A DNA stretch of 64,000 nucleotides from Pseudogymnoascus destructans. Its lineage: Eukaryota; Ascomycota; Leotiomycetes; Thelebolales; Thelebolaceae. This document shows, in pieces, positions 22,397-34,900 of the stretch. Location of the stretch: contig NW_020167532.1 in NCBI RefSeq assembly GCF_001641265.1, positions 434,001 to 498,000 on the forward strand, in the 5' to 3' direction. Made by a program: the position numbers and the translations under genes. The notes beneath the pieces were generated by a model. That model saw only the letters and a program-made list of their open reading frames with translations, did not search any database and had not been told where the DNA came from. Numbering within the stretch: the first letter of the stretch is position 1; each line of letters opens with the position of its first letter.

Positions 22397-22895
22397 TCAT
22401 GAGTCCCGCTTCAACCAATCCGGATCATCCGTAATTCTCCACGGCGTAATGCCAGCTGGATTCTTTGCCCTGCTCTGGCTCGCATGTTCAAAAAGATTGC
22501 GGCTCTGGGGGTTCTCCATGATTTCCCGGAACTGCTTTACTTTCGAGTTGGCCGCCAAGGCAGCTTGACTGAGCTGTTGGAAGAGGATTTCAGCTGTTTC
22601 ATGGTGTTAGTCCATCTGATTGACAGTTATTGGAGTGGGGGGGGCTCACGGGACGCTTGCTTGGTGGCTAGGGATGCAACAAGGTTTGGGATCGTTGAAC
22701 GGAGTTGTCGGAGCTATATCATGTGAGTTGTTTTACGTAACAGCTGGGGTCGTTGCATACCTGAATATACATCTCCTTCAGTGTTTTCTCTGCCTCCTGG
22801 AGATGTTCACCATCCCATTCTGGCTGCTGCGCGGCTGGATCTTGGCTGGCCGCAATACCGGTCTCGTTGATACCATCAGCCCCAGTATTCGCCAT
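22397..22895 (-). CDS. small conserved-looking protein of unknown function
   Basis: Three exons on the minus strand, 22895-22761, 22713-22650 and 22593-22397, joined by introns of 47 and 56 bp with canonical ends, give 131 residues without a stop. The protein starts MANTGADGINETG, has an acidic helical segment (EWDGEHLQEAEKTLKEMYIQLRQLR), a second helix (EILFQQLSQAALAANSKVKQFREIMEN) and a Trp/Asp-rich end (ITPWRITDDPDWLKRDS). There is no signal peptide or membrane segment. The heptad-like spacing suggests a coiled coil in a multiprotein complex. I do not recognise the family. Support comes from three exons that keep frame across short, well-formed introns and from protein-like composition. 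It is too fragmented to show as one long reading frame. Confidence 0.72.
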
Positions 22896-23490
22896 TATGA
22901 CAACTAGAGCAAGAATACTAATAAAGATGCAAGAAGTCGCCTAACCCTTCACAAAACAGGCGCACCATGCAGATGCTCTTGTCATGCTGTGATTAACGTG
23001 ATAGTCACGGGATAGATTTGTTCGGCTAGTGCTAGTCCAGGTTCGGTGGTCAAGGCAAGAAGCCGCTCATACCACATGAGTGCCTAAATGGACGACGTTG
23101 GATAGCTGGAACCTTTTGAGTGTGCTGCGACTTTATTTCGGGTTCGTATTTATATTTTAGTGAAATTACCGGCTTCTATGTTTGATCTAGACACAGTAGG
23201 TATTGCAAAGTTGGCCATGATTTAATCTATGACCCATATTTTTGCCATTATGAGCTAAACGGTGTCGAGGCAAATACAGTACCTGCCATTTCTCAATACT
23301 CTACTTTTGACATGCCAGCGACCTACAATGACACCCATATCTTCAACGACGATACTATGAGAATATAAATTTATATCCCAAGATACTACAAGGGCGACTT
23401 GGATCACGGGACTGCCTTATATATAAATCTCGAGCCTTCACGTCGATAGGCCTCGATTGCAAACCTAATACAATCCGCAACCCACAGGCT
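22896..23490. promoter_or_regulatory. divergent promoter region, small gene / AAR2
   Basis: 595 bp between two divergent starts. A TATATATAAA element at 23418-23427 is 64 bp before the AAR2 ATG. No repeats stand out. Confidence 0.4.
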
Positions 23491-25017
23491 ATGGCCTCAA
23501 ATAACAATGATTCGTCCTCTCAGAATGAGCCGAATCACCGCCAGCAGCACTTGACTCGATCAATAGCGCTGCCGCTGCGGCCGCTGCCGAGATCAGGTAG
23601 GAGTCAAGCAACAGGAACTGCGTCTCGCGCGGATACCTCAACCGGGTTAAGTGGCTCTCCCATGAACTCACTCCAGCTACATGCTGGTAACTCTCGAAGA
23701 AAGCACTGGTCGCAACAGTACCTTCAGGAAGGAGACGTCGTGATCATTGCAGGCGTGCCACCAGGCTCTTTCATTGGCTATGACACAGTCGGCCTGAACA
23801 TTGAAAAGAATCACCACTTCGGAGGGATCCGCGAATTACCTCCTGGGCCACATTTTATCTATGGAGGTTCCATGTCTGAGATATCAACTCGGAATGGGTT
23901 CTGGATTATCTCAAATCAAAGACGGCCCGGAGAACCGGGGGAGATTTTCGTTAAGAAGTGGGATAGAAACACCGAGACTCTGGAGGACGAGGACAGTGCT
24001 GTTGAAATCAGGCGGCAAAAAGATAATATACAGTCAAGCTACGGCACGTTACTGCCATACGATGTACGAGCTGTTCAAACGTCGGAACTTTCAAAATCAA
24101 GGGGAAATCCAGCGGAATCACATGGTGATGATCCCAAAACCTGGCAAGACCTTACATTCGCTATCAAGGGCCCGATGCTTAGCAGGGTCACCGGCGGCAC
24201 TTGGAATGACTGGAAAGTTACATCCATGGACGAACGCAAGCCAACAGATACCAAACCAGCCGACAACCAACACCAGACAGCAATGGGCATCGTTCCAAAA
24301 CCCGCCGATATCGATGCTACCATTGCGGAGGAGAAGAAGCTCGGGTTTATCTTCCCGGCTGGATCTAAAACTTACTCGGAGGCCGCGATAGGTCGAGCTA
24401 GAAGCGAGCAAGCCATGGATAGCTCGTCGCATGTGAGGGCTGTTATAGCAGACGGTTGTACTTCAGATGGTCCGGACGATGTGCTTGGAGAGTTGCAGTT
24501 CTGTTATATGACTGGAGTCCTGCTTAGCAACATCTGTTGTATGGAACAATGGGGCCATGTGGTCAAAATACTCTTCAAGGCATTCAGATTCGCCGTGGAA
24601 GAGGCTCACTTCTTCACCAAGGTTATTGAGGTCTTTCAAGCCCAGCTGGTCTATGATGATGAGTATCTCCAAGGAAGCATATTCGACCACAGCAACCACT
24701 TACAGGATGAGCTGAAGGTAGAATTAACTATTTTCAAATCACGGCTTTCTGAGCAGCTATCTTCAAAGCCTAACGGTTTGAGCAGGGAGGAAAACAAATT
24801 AAAAGCAACCTTTGGGAGACTCGAGACTTGGCTGTCGAAATGGGGCTGGGACCTGGGAGGTAACTATCTTAGAGTTGGTAAGATCCAGCTAGAGGATGGT
24901 GAATACGTGGATGCAGAAATGGAAGATCTGGAGGCCGAAGATGAAAGGGGTGAGTATGCGCCGGTGCTGGTTGAACTGGACGAGGGCGGGCGAGAAAAGG
25001 GCACGATTGGGTGGTAG
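23491..25017 (+). CDS. AAR2: AAR2-family U5 snRNP assembly factor
   Basis: Aar2 holds Prp8 in the cytoplasmic/early nuclear U5 snRNP until it is exchanged for Brr2. This intronless gene encodes 508 residues. Residues 1-80 are Ser/Gln/Arg rich. The N-terminal beta domain has the family signature of a glycine-rich start (VIIAGVPPGSFIGYDTVGLNIEK, HHFGGIRELPPGPHFIY) and the C-terminal helical domain has ELQFCYMTGVLLSNICCMEQWGHVVKILF and a later QLVYDDEYLQGS segment. A variable linker of about 100 residues separates them, longer than in yeast. The C-terminus is acidic. The family match is clear in order and motifs, though the gene is divergent. Confidence 0.85.
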   Translation: MASNNNDSSSQNEPNHRQQHLTRSIALPLRPLPRSGRSQATGTASRADTSTGLSGSPMNSLQLHAGNSRRKHWSQQYLQEGDVVIIAGVPPGSFIGYDTVGLNIEKNHHFGGIRELPPGPHFIYGGSMSEISTRNGFWIISNQRRPGEPGEIFVKKWDRNTETLEDEDSAVEIRRQKDNIQSSYGTLLPYDVRAVQTSELSKSRGNPAESHGDDPKTWQDLTFAIKGPMLSRVTGGTWNDWKVTSMDERKPTDTKPADNQHQTAMGIVPKPADIDATIAEEKKLGFIFPAGSKTYSEAAIGRARSEQAMDSSSHVRAVIADGCTSDGPDDVLGELQFCYMTGVLLSNICCMEQWGHVVKILFKAFRFAVEEAHFFTKVIEVFQAQLVYDDEYLQGSIFDHSNHLQDELKVELTIFKSRLSEQLSSKPNGLSREENKLKATFGRLETWLSKWGWDLGGNYLRVGKIQLEDGEYVDAEMEDLEAEDERGEYAPVLVELDEGGREKGTIGW

Positions 25018-25560
25018 TGATGGCGAGAAGTATTTCTCATTGTGCTATATATACATACTGTGCAGCATCCACATATAAAATCAGAAATAATATCTTACTT
25101 TGAGGAATGCAATACCCGGTCCTGTCATATTTTGTATGGACCATAAGGAATCTCTACATATGAATATCAGACTTGCGTGATGTTTTTATCCAGTTCAGAG
25201 ACATTTTCATAGCGGGGTTCTTTCGTGGCGGGGTTGTGCCTAAGAGGTGAGCTGGAAGGGTGTCTACTACCAGCTGCATGCAATCATTCTGGAAAGCTGT
25301 CTCGAGGATACTACCAATGGTCCCGTAAATGTATTACGGAAACGGAGACAGCCAAGAATTACAATCGCACCAGCACCTTCATTATCACTTGTCATAGCAT
25401 ATTGGAACAACGTATACTTGAGCATGGGTTCGATTCTTTCTACTGATGTGCTCTACTGTCGCGTGGCAACATAGCAGTATTGAAGACCAGGCAATTAGAG
25501 CCGTTCTCCGCGTGATTGTCAAATCTGCACAAAAACCCAAATATCCACAGAAGCCACCGT
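25018..25560. other. convergent intergenic AAR2 / RPS14
   Basis: About 540 bp, AT-rich near the AAR2 stop, with no coding or structural feature I can support. Confidence 0.4.
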
Positions 25561-26199
25561 CTAAAGACGGCGACCACGGCGACCACCCTTGCGGCGGGTA
25601 GAATCAGAAGGAGTTGGGGTAACATCCTCGATTCTGCCAATCTTCATGCCAGAGCGGGCAAGAGCACGGAGGGCAGACTGGGCACCTGGGCCAGGGGTCT
25701 TGGTTCCGTTACCTAAATTAATTTTGTTAGCGCCTGTTCTGTAACAAAGATATCACAGTGAAAATTACCTCCGGTAGCACGGATCTTGATGTGGAGGGCG
25801 TTGATGCCAAGCTCCTTGCAGCGGATGGCGACATCCTGAGCAGCCAACATGGCAGCGTAAGGAGAAGACTCATCACGATCGGCCTTGACCTTCATGCCAC
25901 CAGTGACACGGGTGATGGTTTCACGACCACTGCATCCAAGTTAGTCCCCATTCTTTCGACCAGATTCGCCCAGATTTCAACAGTATGGGTTCTCCAGGGG
26001 TTTACGAACCTGAGATCGGTGACGTGCACGAAGGTGTCATTGAAAGAAGCGAAGATGCGAGCGACGCCGAAGACAAGCTCACCTACGGACATGGTTAGTG
26101 GGGGTTTCTTGACGACATTGATGCCAACGTACCATCTCTGACCTGAGGGCCGAGGGAGATGTTCTCTTGCGCGGGGCGCGCGACTTTCTTTGGAGGCAT
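25561..26199 (-). CDS. RPS14: 40S ribosomal protein S14 (uS11)
   Basis: Small-subunit platform protein needed for 18S rRNA maturation. Exons 26199-26133, 26082-26010, 25929-25769 and 25712-25561 give 150 residues, the standard size. Signatures: MPPKKVARPAQENISLGPQ, VFGVARIFASFNDTFVHVTDL, GRETITRVTGGMKVKADRDE, AAMLAAQDVA and the basic tail RKGGRRGRRL. Divergent from TYR1 with 344 bp between starts. Confidence 0.96.
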
Positions 26200-26543
26200 G
26201 TTGGCGGTTGTTTTGGCGTTGGGAGATTTTGACAATGTTTCAGCAAAACTAGGCCATCAAATTCTTGAAGTTGTTGTGTGTGCCGCGAACTTTAAGCGAC
26301 CTAAATTTACACTAAGCCAGAACAGGTTACCCATATCGGTCCGTATTTATTTCAGATTTTGTCTGCTTCCTCCCCCAACTTTCTTTACTATCAAACTATC
26401 AATTAAATTCTCTGACTGCGACATTTTCACACTCCCTACAGTACATCACCACTCACAGATGTGAGCCGCTCACTAACCTTTTCATTGGGTATATTCCGTG
26501 AGATTGAACTACAGAGAATAGCGACAACGTCGAAGCCGCAGCC

Positions 26544-28332
26544 ATGGAGAACTTTGTCATTGGCATCATTGGCATGGGGGATATGGGGAAGATGTACGCA
26601 AGGCAGCTCAGCGATGCAGGATGGAGGTAATTTATCCCTGCCGTTGGGCAACCAACAAGATGGTAAGCTTCAATTTTGCTCTCGCGACACTGCCCCCACA
26701 TAATGATGACTTGAGTGCATTTGGCTCGACGCATCGTCTTCACTCAACCCGACTGCCTTTCTGGCACCGGGATTGGGGGTCGACTTTCACTGATGAATAA
26801 TCTCAGCTACCTTATTTTTTATTTGTCTGAATCTACTTATTGAGCACTTGTTTCTCTATTTCACATGGGAGGACTCAAGCTAACAGCATACCAGCATCAG
26901 GCACAACTTCGCACATATTGCCGAATACTTAGTGAGTATGGGGTAAACAGTACTAACAAGGTCCTTGCAGAGTCAATGCTTGTGATAGAGAAGAAAAATA
27001 TCTGGATCTAGTGGATGAATTCTCCAGTAGAGTATATATATTTGTACATAGAATTCTTGCACATCGTGCTGAGTACCCAATAGAAACAAGTTGGGATACT
27101 ACCCAACGGCCACTTGGTCTCGAGAGCGAGCGATTATATCATTTACAATGTTGAGGCCGCCTCCATTGACAAAGTTGTGGCACTGTATGGGCCATGTATG
27201 TGTCTCTTTGCCGTGATCGATTCGACTGGGGACGGCTAACATTGTACAGCAACAAAACAAGGCGCTATTGTTGGTGGACAGACTTCTTGTAAATCCCCCG
27301 AGATTGCAGCGTTCGAGGCCCACCTGCCAAAAGACGTTGACATCGTCTCTTGCCATTCCTTGCACGGACCCAATGTTGATCCCAAGGGCCAGCCGTTGGT
27401 TAGTTGGAGAATGCCAGAAGTCATCGTTGCGTATTCTGACGATGATATAGGTCTTGATAAAACATCGTGCCTCTCAGGCCAATTTTGACCGAGTCGAGAA
27501 AGTCCTTTCTTGTCTTGGCTCGCAGCATGTATATCTCAGTGCTACAGAGCATGACCGTATCACCGCAGACACGCAAGCAGTAACTCATGCTGCATTCTTG
27601 TCCATGGGGAAAGCATGGCATGCCAACGCCCAGTTTCCATGGGAAATTGCGCGTTACGTTGGAGGCATCGAAAATGTCAAGATCAACTTGACCCTCCGTA
27701 TATATTCGCAAAAATGGCACGTGTACGCAGGACTGGCAATACTGAACCCATATGCGAAAGAACAAATACGCCAATATTCTCAGTCTGTCACTGACTTGTT
27801 CAAGCTGATGCTGGGAGGGAACAGGGAAGAATTTGAAAGGCGTATCAGAGCTGCTGGCGCTGCTGTTTTTGATGCACAGAAGTCGCATCATGGGATCCTC
27901 CTTGAAGACGAAGTCCTTGATAGGTTCTCACTTGGGAAGAAACCGGACGAACCGACCCCAAATAACCACCTTAGTCTTCTGGCTATGGTTGACTGCTGGT
28001 CGAGGATGGGCATCGTGCCATACGATCATATGATCTGTTCGACCCCCCTATTCCGACTGTGGCTGGGTGTCACCGAATACCTTTTTCGCCAACCCGCATT
28101 GTTAGATGATGTTATTCGAATTGCGATTGAGGACAACACATTCCGATCCGACGACCTCGAGTTCACATTTGCTGCCCGTGGGTGGTCTGACTGTGTGACC
28201 TTTGGTGATTTTGAGTCATACAAGGATCGATTCGAGAGCACTAGGAAATTCTTCGAACCTAGGTTTGCTGATGCTACGAAAGTCGGCAACGAAATGATGA
28301 AGACGATATTAATGAATACTATGAGGGAATGA
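26544..28332 (+). CDS. TYR1: prephenate dehydrogenase (TYR1)
   Basis: NADP-linked oxidative decarboxylation of prephenate to 4-hydroxyphenylpyruvate in tyrosine synthesis. Exons 26544-26626, 26971-27031, 27084-27195, 27250-27398 and 27451-28332 all join in frame, giving 428 residues. The Rossmann motif GIIGMGDMG starts at residue 8. Further marks are NACDREEKY, NGHLVSRASDYIIYNVEAAS, TKQGAIVGGQTSCKSPEI, the HSLHGP motif and TADTQAVTHAAFLSMGKAW. Length and domain order match the yeast enzyme; no ACT domain is visible. The first intron (344 bp) is long and AT-rich. I saw no TGACTCA Gcn4 box close to the start. Confidence 0.93.
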
Positions 28333-28761
28333 TCGTAGGATGGGGTTTATCATCTGGTGGGGGGCAGGACCAGAATGAGGAATTGGTGGCACTTAACTTA
28401 GCGCTTGTCCTAATGGCTTATGCACTGTATGATTGCCAGTCGTTACTTAGCATGAATAATACTATAGCATGCGCAAATCATGAATCATTTTTGAGCCAGT
28501 CATCTCCCAACTAAATATAAAACCAATTATGGTTTTCAGTTTGCGGTGCCAATATCTTCCCCATTCGCCTCGCGCTAAATCCGATCTTCCCACCCCGCCA
28601 ATGAATGGATGCCTTAGGGCATGGAAAGATCTCTCGCTTCCATAAAAATTAGCGCGGGGACCCAACCTCAATTTCTTACCCTCAAAACCGCGACGACATC
28701 TGTGCGCGCTCTGCATCTACGTACCTACAACGTCAAAGGAAGCGCCCTTGTACTCAACAAG
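28333..28761. other. intergenic TYR1 to NIP1
   Basis: About 430 bp with the TYR1 3' flank and NIP1 promoter. No repeat or RNA gene visible. Confidence 0.4.
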
Positions 28762-31473
28762 ATGAGTTCAAAATTCTTCCGTACCGGAGACGACACCTCC
28801 AGCGAGAGCAGCTCCGAGGAGGAGGAGGAGCTTTACTCTGAATCGGAAGACGAGGAGCAAGAGGCGTCCGAGTCCGGCTCCGAGAAAGAAGATGAGGAGG
28901 GCGAGAGTGAATCCGAGGATGAGAAGGCCGGCGGCAAGAAGACCGGTGCCATGGCCTTCTTCCGTGGTGCCGGATCTGACGAGGACGAGAGCACCGACGA
29001 TGAGCAAGTCCACGTTGTGAAGAGCGCCAAAGACAAGCGTTTGGAGGAGCTGGAGGCAACATCCAAGGCCATCGAGAACGGAAAGAAGATCAACGACTGG
29101 GGTTCTATCTCCGCAGGTATGTTCAATTATTACGGCTATAAAAGTTCGCGTTTGCTAATCATATTTGTACTTTAGAGTTCGATAAGATCAACCGTCAGGT
29201 TGTCAAGCTTCTTCAATCCGGAAGCATGCCCAAGCTGTACATTAAGGCCATCGCCGACCTCGAGGACTTCATGAACGAGACGATCGCGAAGCAGAAGGTT
29301 ACTGCGAAGAAGATGAATGCCACAAATGCCCGTGGTCTCAACGCGGTCAAGCAACGTATCAAGAAGAACAACAAGGACTACCAAAAGGATGTCGATGCTT
29401 ACAGAGCCGACAAGGACGCCTTCATGGAGTCGGAGGAAGAGGAAGAGGTGGTGGTCGTTAAGAAGCCCGGAAAGGCTGCTGTCAGCTTCGCATTAGATGA
29501 GGAGCCAGGAGCAGACGATGGGTTCCATACCGTTGGAAAGGGCGGCCGCACCTTACAATTCACACCCGAGAGCATCTTGAAGCATCTGCGGAGCATCATG
29601 GAGTCCAGAGGAAAGAAGAACACCGACCGCACAGAACAGATCAAGATCATGGAGAAGCTTTACGAAGTCGCCACCACACCGTACCAGAAAATCCGCGTGC
29701 TTCTTACCTTGATTTCGACTCGTTTCGATTTATCCACTGGTGCACAGACCTTTATGTCCCAGGAGCAGTGGAAGGCTGCTGAGCAGGAGTTCGGAACTCT
29801 TCTTACAATACTGGAGTCAAATCTCGATCTTGTGGTCGTGGAGAACGCCGAGGACTGGGAAGATGACGAGAAGGCGCCGGTCCCAGTTGCTGGCGAGAAG
29901 CTGAAGATTCCAGGCAGCGTGGTATCTTATATTGAAAGGCTAGACGACGAGCTCACCCGATCCTTACAGCATATCGATCCTCATACCGCAGAGTACATTG
30001 ACAGGCTCTCGGACGAAGGCTCTCTCTATAACAGCATCGTCAGAACTCAATTATATGTTGAGATGATGACAAAAGATACTAGCTTAGAGATCCCGCAAGA
30101 TAATACAAACAGGATTATCATGCGAAGACTGGAGCATGTATACTTCAAGGTTAGTGATACCCAGACATCGATGTAATGCTCAACGTGCTAACGTGTTTTT
30201 CCAGCCCGCTACCGTAGTCAAGATTTTGGAAGAGAACTGCTGGAAGTCAATCCCGGCATCTCTCCAGTCGACGATTACTTCGCAAACCCAAACTCCCGAT
30301 GCCACCGCTCTCGTCAATGTTCTCTGCAACTACCTCTTCATTCACAGCGAAGGTATCATCCGCGCTCGCGCTATGCTTTGCCAGATTTACTTCTTGGCAC
30401 TGCACGATAACTACTATAAGGCTCGCGATATGATGTTGATGTCGCATTTACAAGAGACAATCAGCAACTTCGACGTCAACAGCCAAATCCTGTTCAACAG
30501 GACCCTCGTCCAAGTTGGTCTCTGCGCGTTCCGTGCTGGACTCGTGTATGAGGCACAGAACACGCTCCAGGAAATCTGCGGTAGCGGACGCCAAAAGGAG
30601 TTGCTCGCTCAGGGTGTTATGATCCAACGTTACAACCAAGTTTCGCCCGAGCAGGAGCGCCTTGAACGCCAGCGCCAGCTGCCATTCCACATGCACATCA
30701 ACCTCGAGCTCCTCGAATGTGTGTACCTTACTTGCAGCATGCTCCTCGAGATTCCTCTCCTGGCACAAACCGGGTCATCCCCGGATATCAAGAAGCGTGT
30801 TATCAGCAAGACCTACCGCCGTATGCTCGAATACCATGAGCGCCAAATCTTCACTGGGCCACCGGAGAACACCCGTGACCACGTCATGCAGGCGTCGAAG
30901 GCTCTTGCAGCAGGCGAGTGGCAGAAGGCTACTGAGTTCATCCACTCCATCAAGATTTGGGAGTTGATGTCGAAACCGGATGCCATTAAGACCATGCTTT
31001 CTGAGCAAATACAAGAAGAGGGTCTTCGCACATATCTCTTCACCTACGCTCCTTTCTACGACACCTTATCTGTTGCCACTCTATCATCCATGTTCGAGTT
31101 GTCCAACCGCAAGGTTGCCGCCATTGTCAGCAAGATGATCAGCCACGAGGAGCTTGCTGCTGCTCTTGACCAGGTCAACTCGTCCATCATCTTCAGGAAG
31201 GGTGTTGAGCTGAGCAGACTCCAGAGCTTGGCTCTGACTCTGAGTGACAAGGCCAGCGGTCTCATTGAGAGCAATGAGAGGACCCTGGAGACTAGAACAC
31301 AAGGCACCGCAAATGCCTTTGAGCGCCAAGGCGGCAGGGGCGGACGTGGTGGTGGCAGGGGAGGACAGAGAGGTGGCCGTGGTGGCGGACGTGGTGGCGG
31401 ACCGAATACCCAGAGACAAGAGGGTGGGACAAGGTTCACCGGTGGCGCCCTTGGTGCGGCAGTCCGAGCGTAA
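28762..31473 (+). CDS. NIP1: eukaryotic translation initiation factor 3 subunit C
   Basis: Core scaffold subunit of eIF3, binding eIF1, eIF5 and the 40S subunit during start selection. Exons 28762-29116, 29176-30149 and 30205-31473 give 865 residues. An acidic Ser/Glu N-terminus (about residues 10-70), where eIF1/eIF5 bind in yeast, is followed by the eIF3c N-terminal domain (FDKINRQVVKLL, KRIKKNNKDY-like) and the PCI domain near residues 590-770 (DTLSVATLSSMFELSNRKVAAIVSKMI, SSIIFRKGVELSRLQ). The tail is RGG-rich (about residues 820-850), like those of the helicase and fibrillarin in this window. The start MSSKFF is the family start; an in-frame open stretch upstream (from 28621) is probably leader. 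Confidence 0.95.
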
Positions 31474-31966
31474 ATCAGGGGTATGCGTGCATTGGGCTGG
31501 TTATGGGGCTGTGGCAATTCATGGGCGTTACATAATATCAGTGCTATTGCAAGAAAAGCTTTACAAGAATGACTTCAGATACTTATATTACTTCTAGCCA
31601 CCGTGACCTGCATCCAAATGTCGGTGTAGTAGTATTACTCACCGTATCTGAATGATAATTCTCCTGGATGTGACTCGTCAACGGAGCAAGCACTTTCGGA
31701 TTTGGCCATAAGAAAGAAGCCCACAATTTTCGAGTCAAGCACTGTACTGACAATTGAGCTTGGTATTTAACTCGTTGTTCATTACATCTGCTATACATAG
31801 ATTTGGCCCTTAGTACGTAGCACTATCCTGTGATGAGCGAACCAAAACGCCGCCGTAGATCTATCATACAATGAACATCCGCAAATCATCCATCCAGTGT
31901 TGAAATGCAAAAAAAAAAAAAAACTTCAAATACGCCATATAGTGTGTAACTGGGGGTCGTTTGAGA
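31474..31966. other. convergent intergenic NIP1 / rictor
   Basis: About 490 bp of 3' flanks with a poly-A run at 31909-31923. Nothing coding. Confidence 0.4.
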
Positions 31967-34900
31967 TCATTGAAGTCTCCTCGGTACTGTCGGAACACTA
32001 ATACTCCGTTGGCGCTCTGTGCCCGCTTCGCTTCCATCGCTGCTATCCAGGTCTTCTTCATCGTTGTCACTGCTCTCCTCGTCAAGAACTATCCGTCTCA
32101 TGACGCTTCTATCAAATAAATCCACTACAAACCTCCGGATTGGCAATCGGAAGTGGTGGCACTCAAGGATTGTCATGATTTTCCTGAAGAGCTCCTGCTG
32201 TTTGAACCCCGGGGCTTTTCGTTGCTTGATGTGCATCAGTTCGTTAGTTGCCTTCTTTGTGAGAACTGTGTTCCCCAAATCGACAATAAGCTGCAATATA
32301 CGCATATTGATGGGATCAGTCTCCTTTCTTGATTCTTCCCCTAAAACCATTTGCGTATCGCCCAGGGTTATATCGGATGGTTTCATGTGCTCCCATGGAG
32401 CAAACAAAAACAACTTTCGAAGATTGGAAGGGATACATAATCCGAGCGACTCGCCCATGCTCGTGGTATTACTGTCCCAACCTAATTCCGATAGTATCTC
32501 GAGGCCATAGACGCTGCGTGATATGAGTCCCAGCACAAAGAACGCTGTCCCCCGCATGCTCATGATCTGATGATTTTCGGCCATCTTCACGATATTCTCA
32601 ACAACGTCGGATTCTTCGAGGAATGGTGCTCCAAGCTCCATGGAGCCAACGTTTCCAACAGCCCAAAGGCAGCCTTTGACTTTGAGCATGACTTCCGGAT
32701 CCTCTGTTTGCATGCCGGAATCGCGAATAGTTGCGGAAAACTCATCAAAGTGACCTTTATCGCTGAGAAGCTTACACCCTTCTTTAGTCCTCGCAAGCTC
32801 CTTATAGAAATGAGGAGGCACACGGGAATCATTTTCAAAGCGGTCGGGTTCGAATAGATCCTCATCGAGACTAACCCTTCCCGTCGCCTCTTCTTGGGGT
32901 TCCGCAAAAGCACGTGTCAGTACCGCCTCTATTACGGCAACGTAGGCATCGTTACGGCCCAGAAACCAGTCATCCATTTCATTGCTGATATAGTCGAGGC
33001 CATCCAAGTAATGGTATCCTATCGATGATGATAGGAATCGTAATAGAAGAGGGGCACCGATCTCGCCGAGATGGTCAAGGGCCGGGCGACACTCGACAAT
33101 ATATTCCAAGTAACTTTTGCGGTTGCAAGCCTCCTCAAGTATCTTGATTGCTGTGGCACAAACTTCTATTTCAGGGTCGTAAAGTTGAGTAACAAGGAGT
33201 TGGATGGCCCATTTGGAGTCGCTCACCCTCAAAGCACCTTGAGTTTTCGACCGTGATCGAGTTGAATACTTTCGAAGGACGTTAGTTGCAAAAATGCGGA
33301 TGTCTTTGGTCCCACCCGTCAGAGCTTTGGACAGCAGAACTCTTGGATGCCCATGTAAAGAGTAATCAAAGTTTGAGAGTAAAAGCATGATCAAATCCGG
33401 CCGTTGCTTTAGGTCCAGGATGTGATACATCATGTTGATCATCCGCCAGCGGTCCATCATTTGCAGACCTTTCTGGTCCGCGCTCAACACCCCTATCATT
33501 GCGAAATAGCCGCTCCGGAGCGTCTCAGAAAGCCAAAACTGGGAGAACATCGGGGATTGTGCTGTTATACCGCTTGCCTGGAATGTATTAGTATCCCATA
33601 GACGTAATCAGGAAGTACCAGGAAACTTACCGGATCACATTGAGCCAGGCATTCGGCAATTTGCCGCAATAGTTTATTTTCAGCAAGGTACTTTACACCC
33701 TCCGGTGACTGAAGTAGTGTCTTTATCAGAGCACATCCCACCTTGATGTATTTTTGGTTTGGTCCAGTATTTCGTACAGCGGCAAACCTGTACTTGAACG
33801 GTCGATAGAAGCTGACAATTCGCTTGATGAACTTAGATGTCTTGATAGCTTCGTCCAAACGCTTGCCATTGACTAACGGCCCTTCAATTACCTTGAGGAT
33901 AAGATCCCACTTCCACTTTATATAGTTGGTGCTGTTCAGTACCTGCGTATCCAAGAGCACTTGTCGGAAAGAAGTTTCATCAAAAGTATGGCCAGGGACG
34001 CTCTTCTGCGGTTCGTCGAGGCTGTCGGTGCTAGAATTTTTTACAATATTTGCAATGGAGTTGTTGTTCGTTGGCGTTGACCTGTCGAGAGTACGGTTAA
34101 CGCTATCCATCTGATAAACAGTTCCTGTTGCAATGTATCTCTCTTCTGTACCGAACCGAGATGCGTCTGCGAAGAGAGCAGGTAGCAACTGTAAATCGTT
34201 ACTCCAGGCGGGAGGCAGCAGCTTGTTTGCGAGTTTCAAAACTTCCCCGAGAAGCAAAGTAGCTCTGCGTTTCAATGTCGGATTATTTGGCTCGCTGGTG
34301 ATTTGAAGCAACCCAGGTATCATATCCGATGATATCAAAACGGCAAGAAGTAGAGCAGTGTAGTGGTCAGTGAGGTTCTTTTCAGCACTTTCATCTTCGA
34401 CTGCGAAGGATGAGGTGGCTTTAGTCGGCTGAGTTTTCAAGTTGGCCACGCGCCCGTATGTTGTCAAACGCCGGCCAGCCAGAAATGAGGAAGACCACGA
34501 GGGCGATTTTATTCGAAGCAGACTGAATAACAGGTCTATAACTGTCTCGCGAATGGCTTGGTGGGGTAACATCAATGAAGATATTAAAGATTTGATAGCC
34601 CGGAAGTCGTACATCGATAGCGTTAACAGGCCAGGCCACGACTTCATCGCAGATGAGATAGCTTTGGCATTCTGCTTCAGTAACCTTTCTCGGGTGAATA
34701 ATGAATCGGTAAAAGTAGTGAACAGAACCTCGAGTTCAAAACCGGAGCGAAGATATTTTCGCCGCTGTGGAGCATCAAGCAAGTATAGAAATGCCGCAAT
34801 AAGCCCCTCACAGGCTTCATATCCGCCTTCACCGAGAGCATCAGTAAGGGGTCGGAACCCACCAGCGGCAACTAAGAGCGCTGGATCTTTGATCATGATT

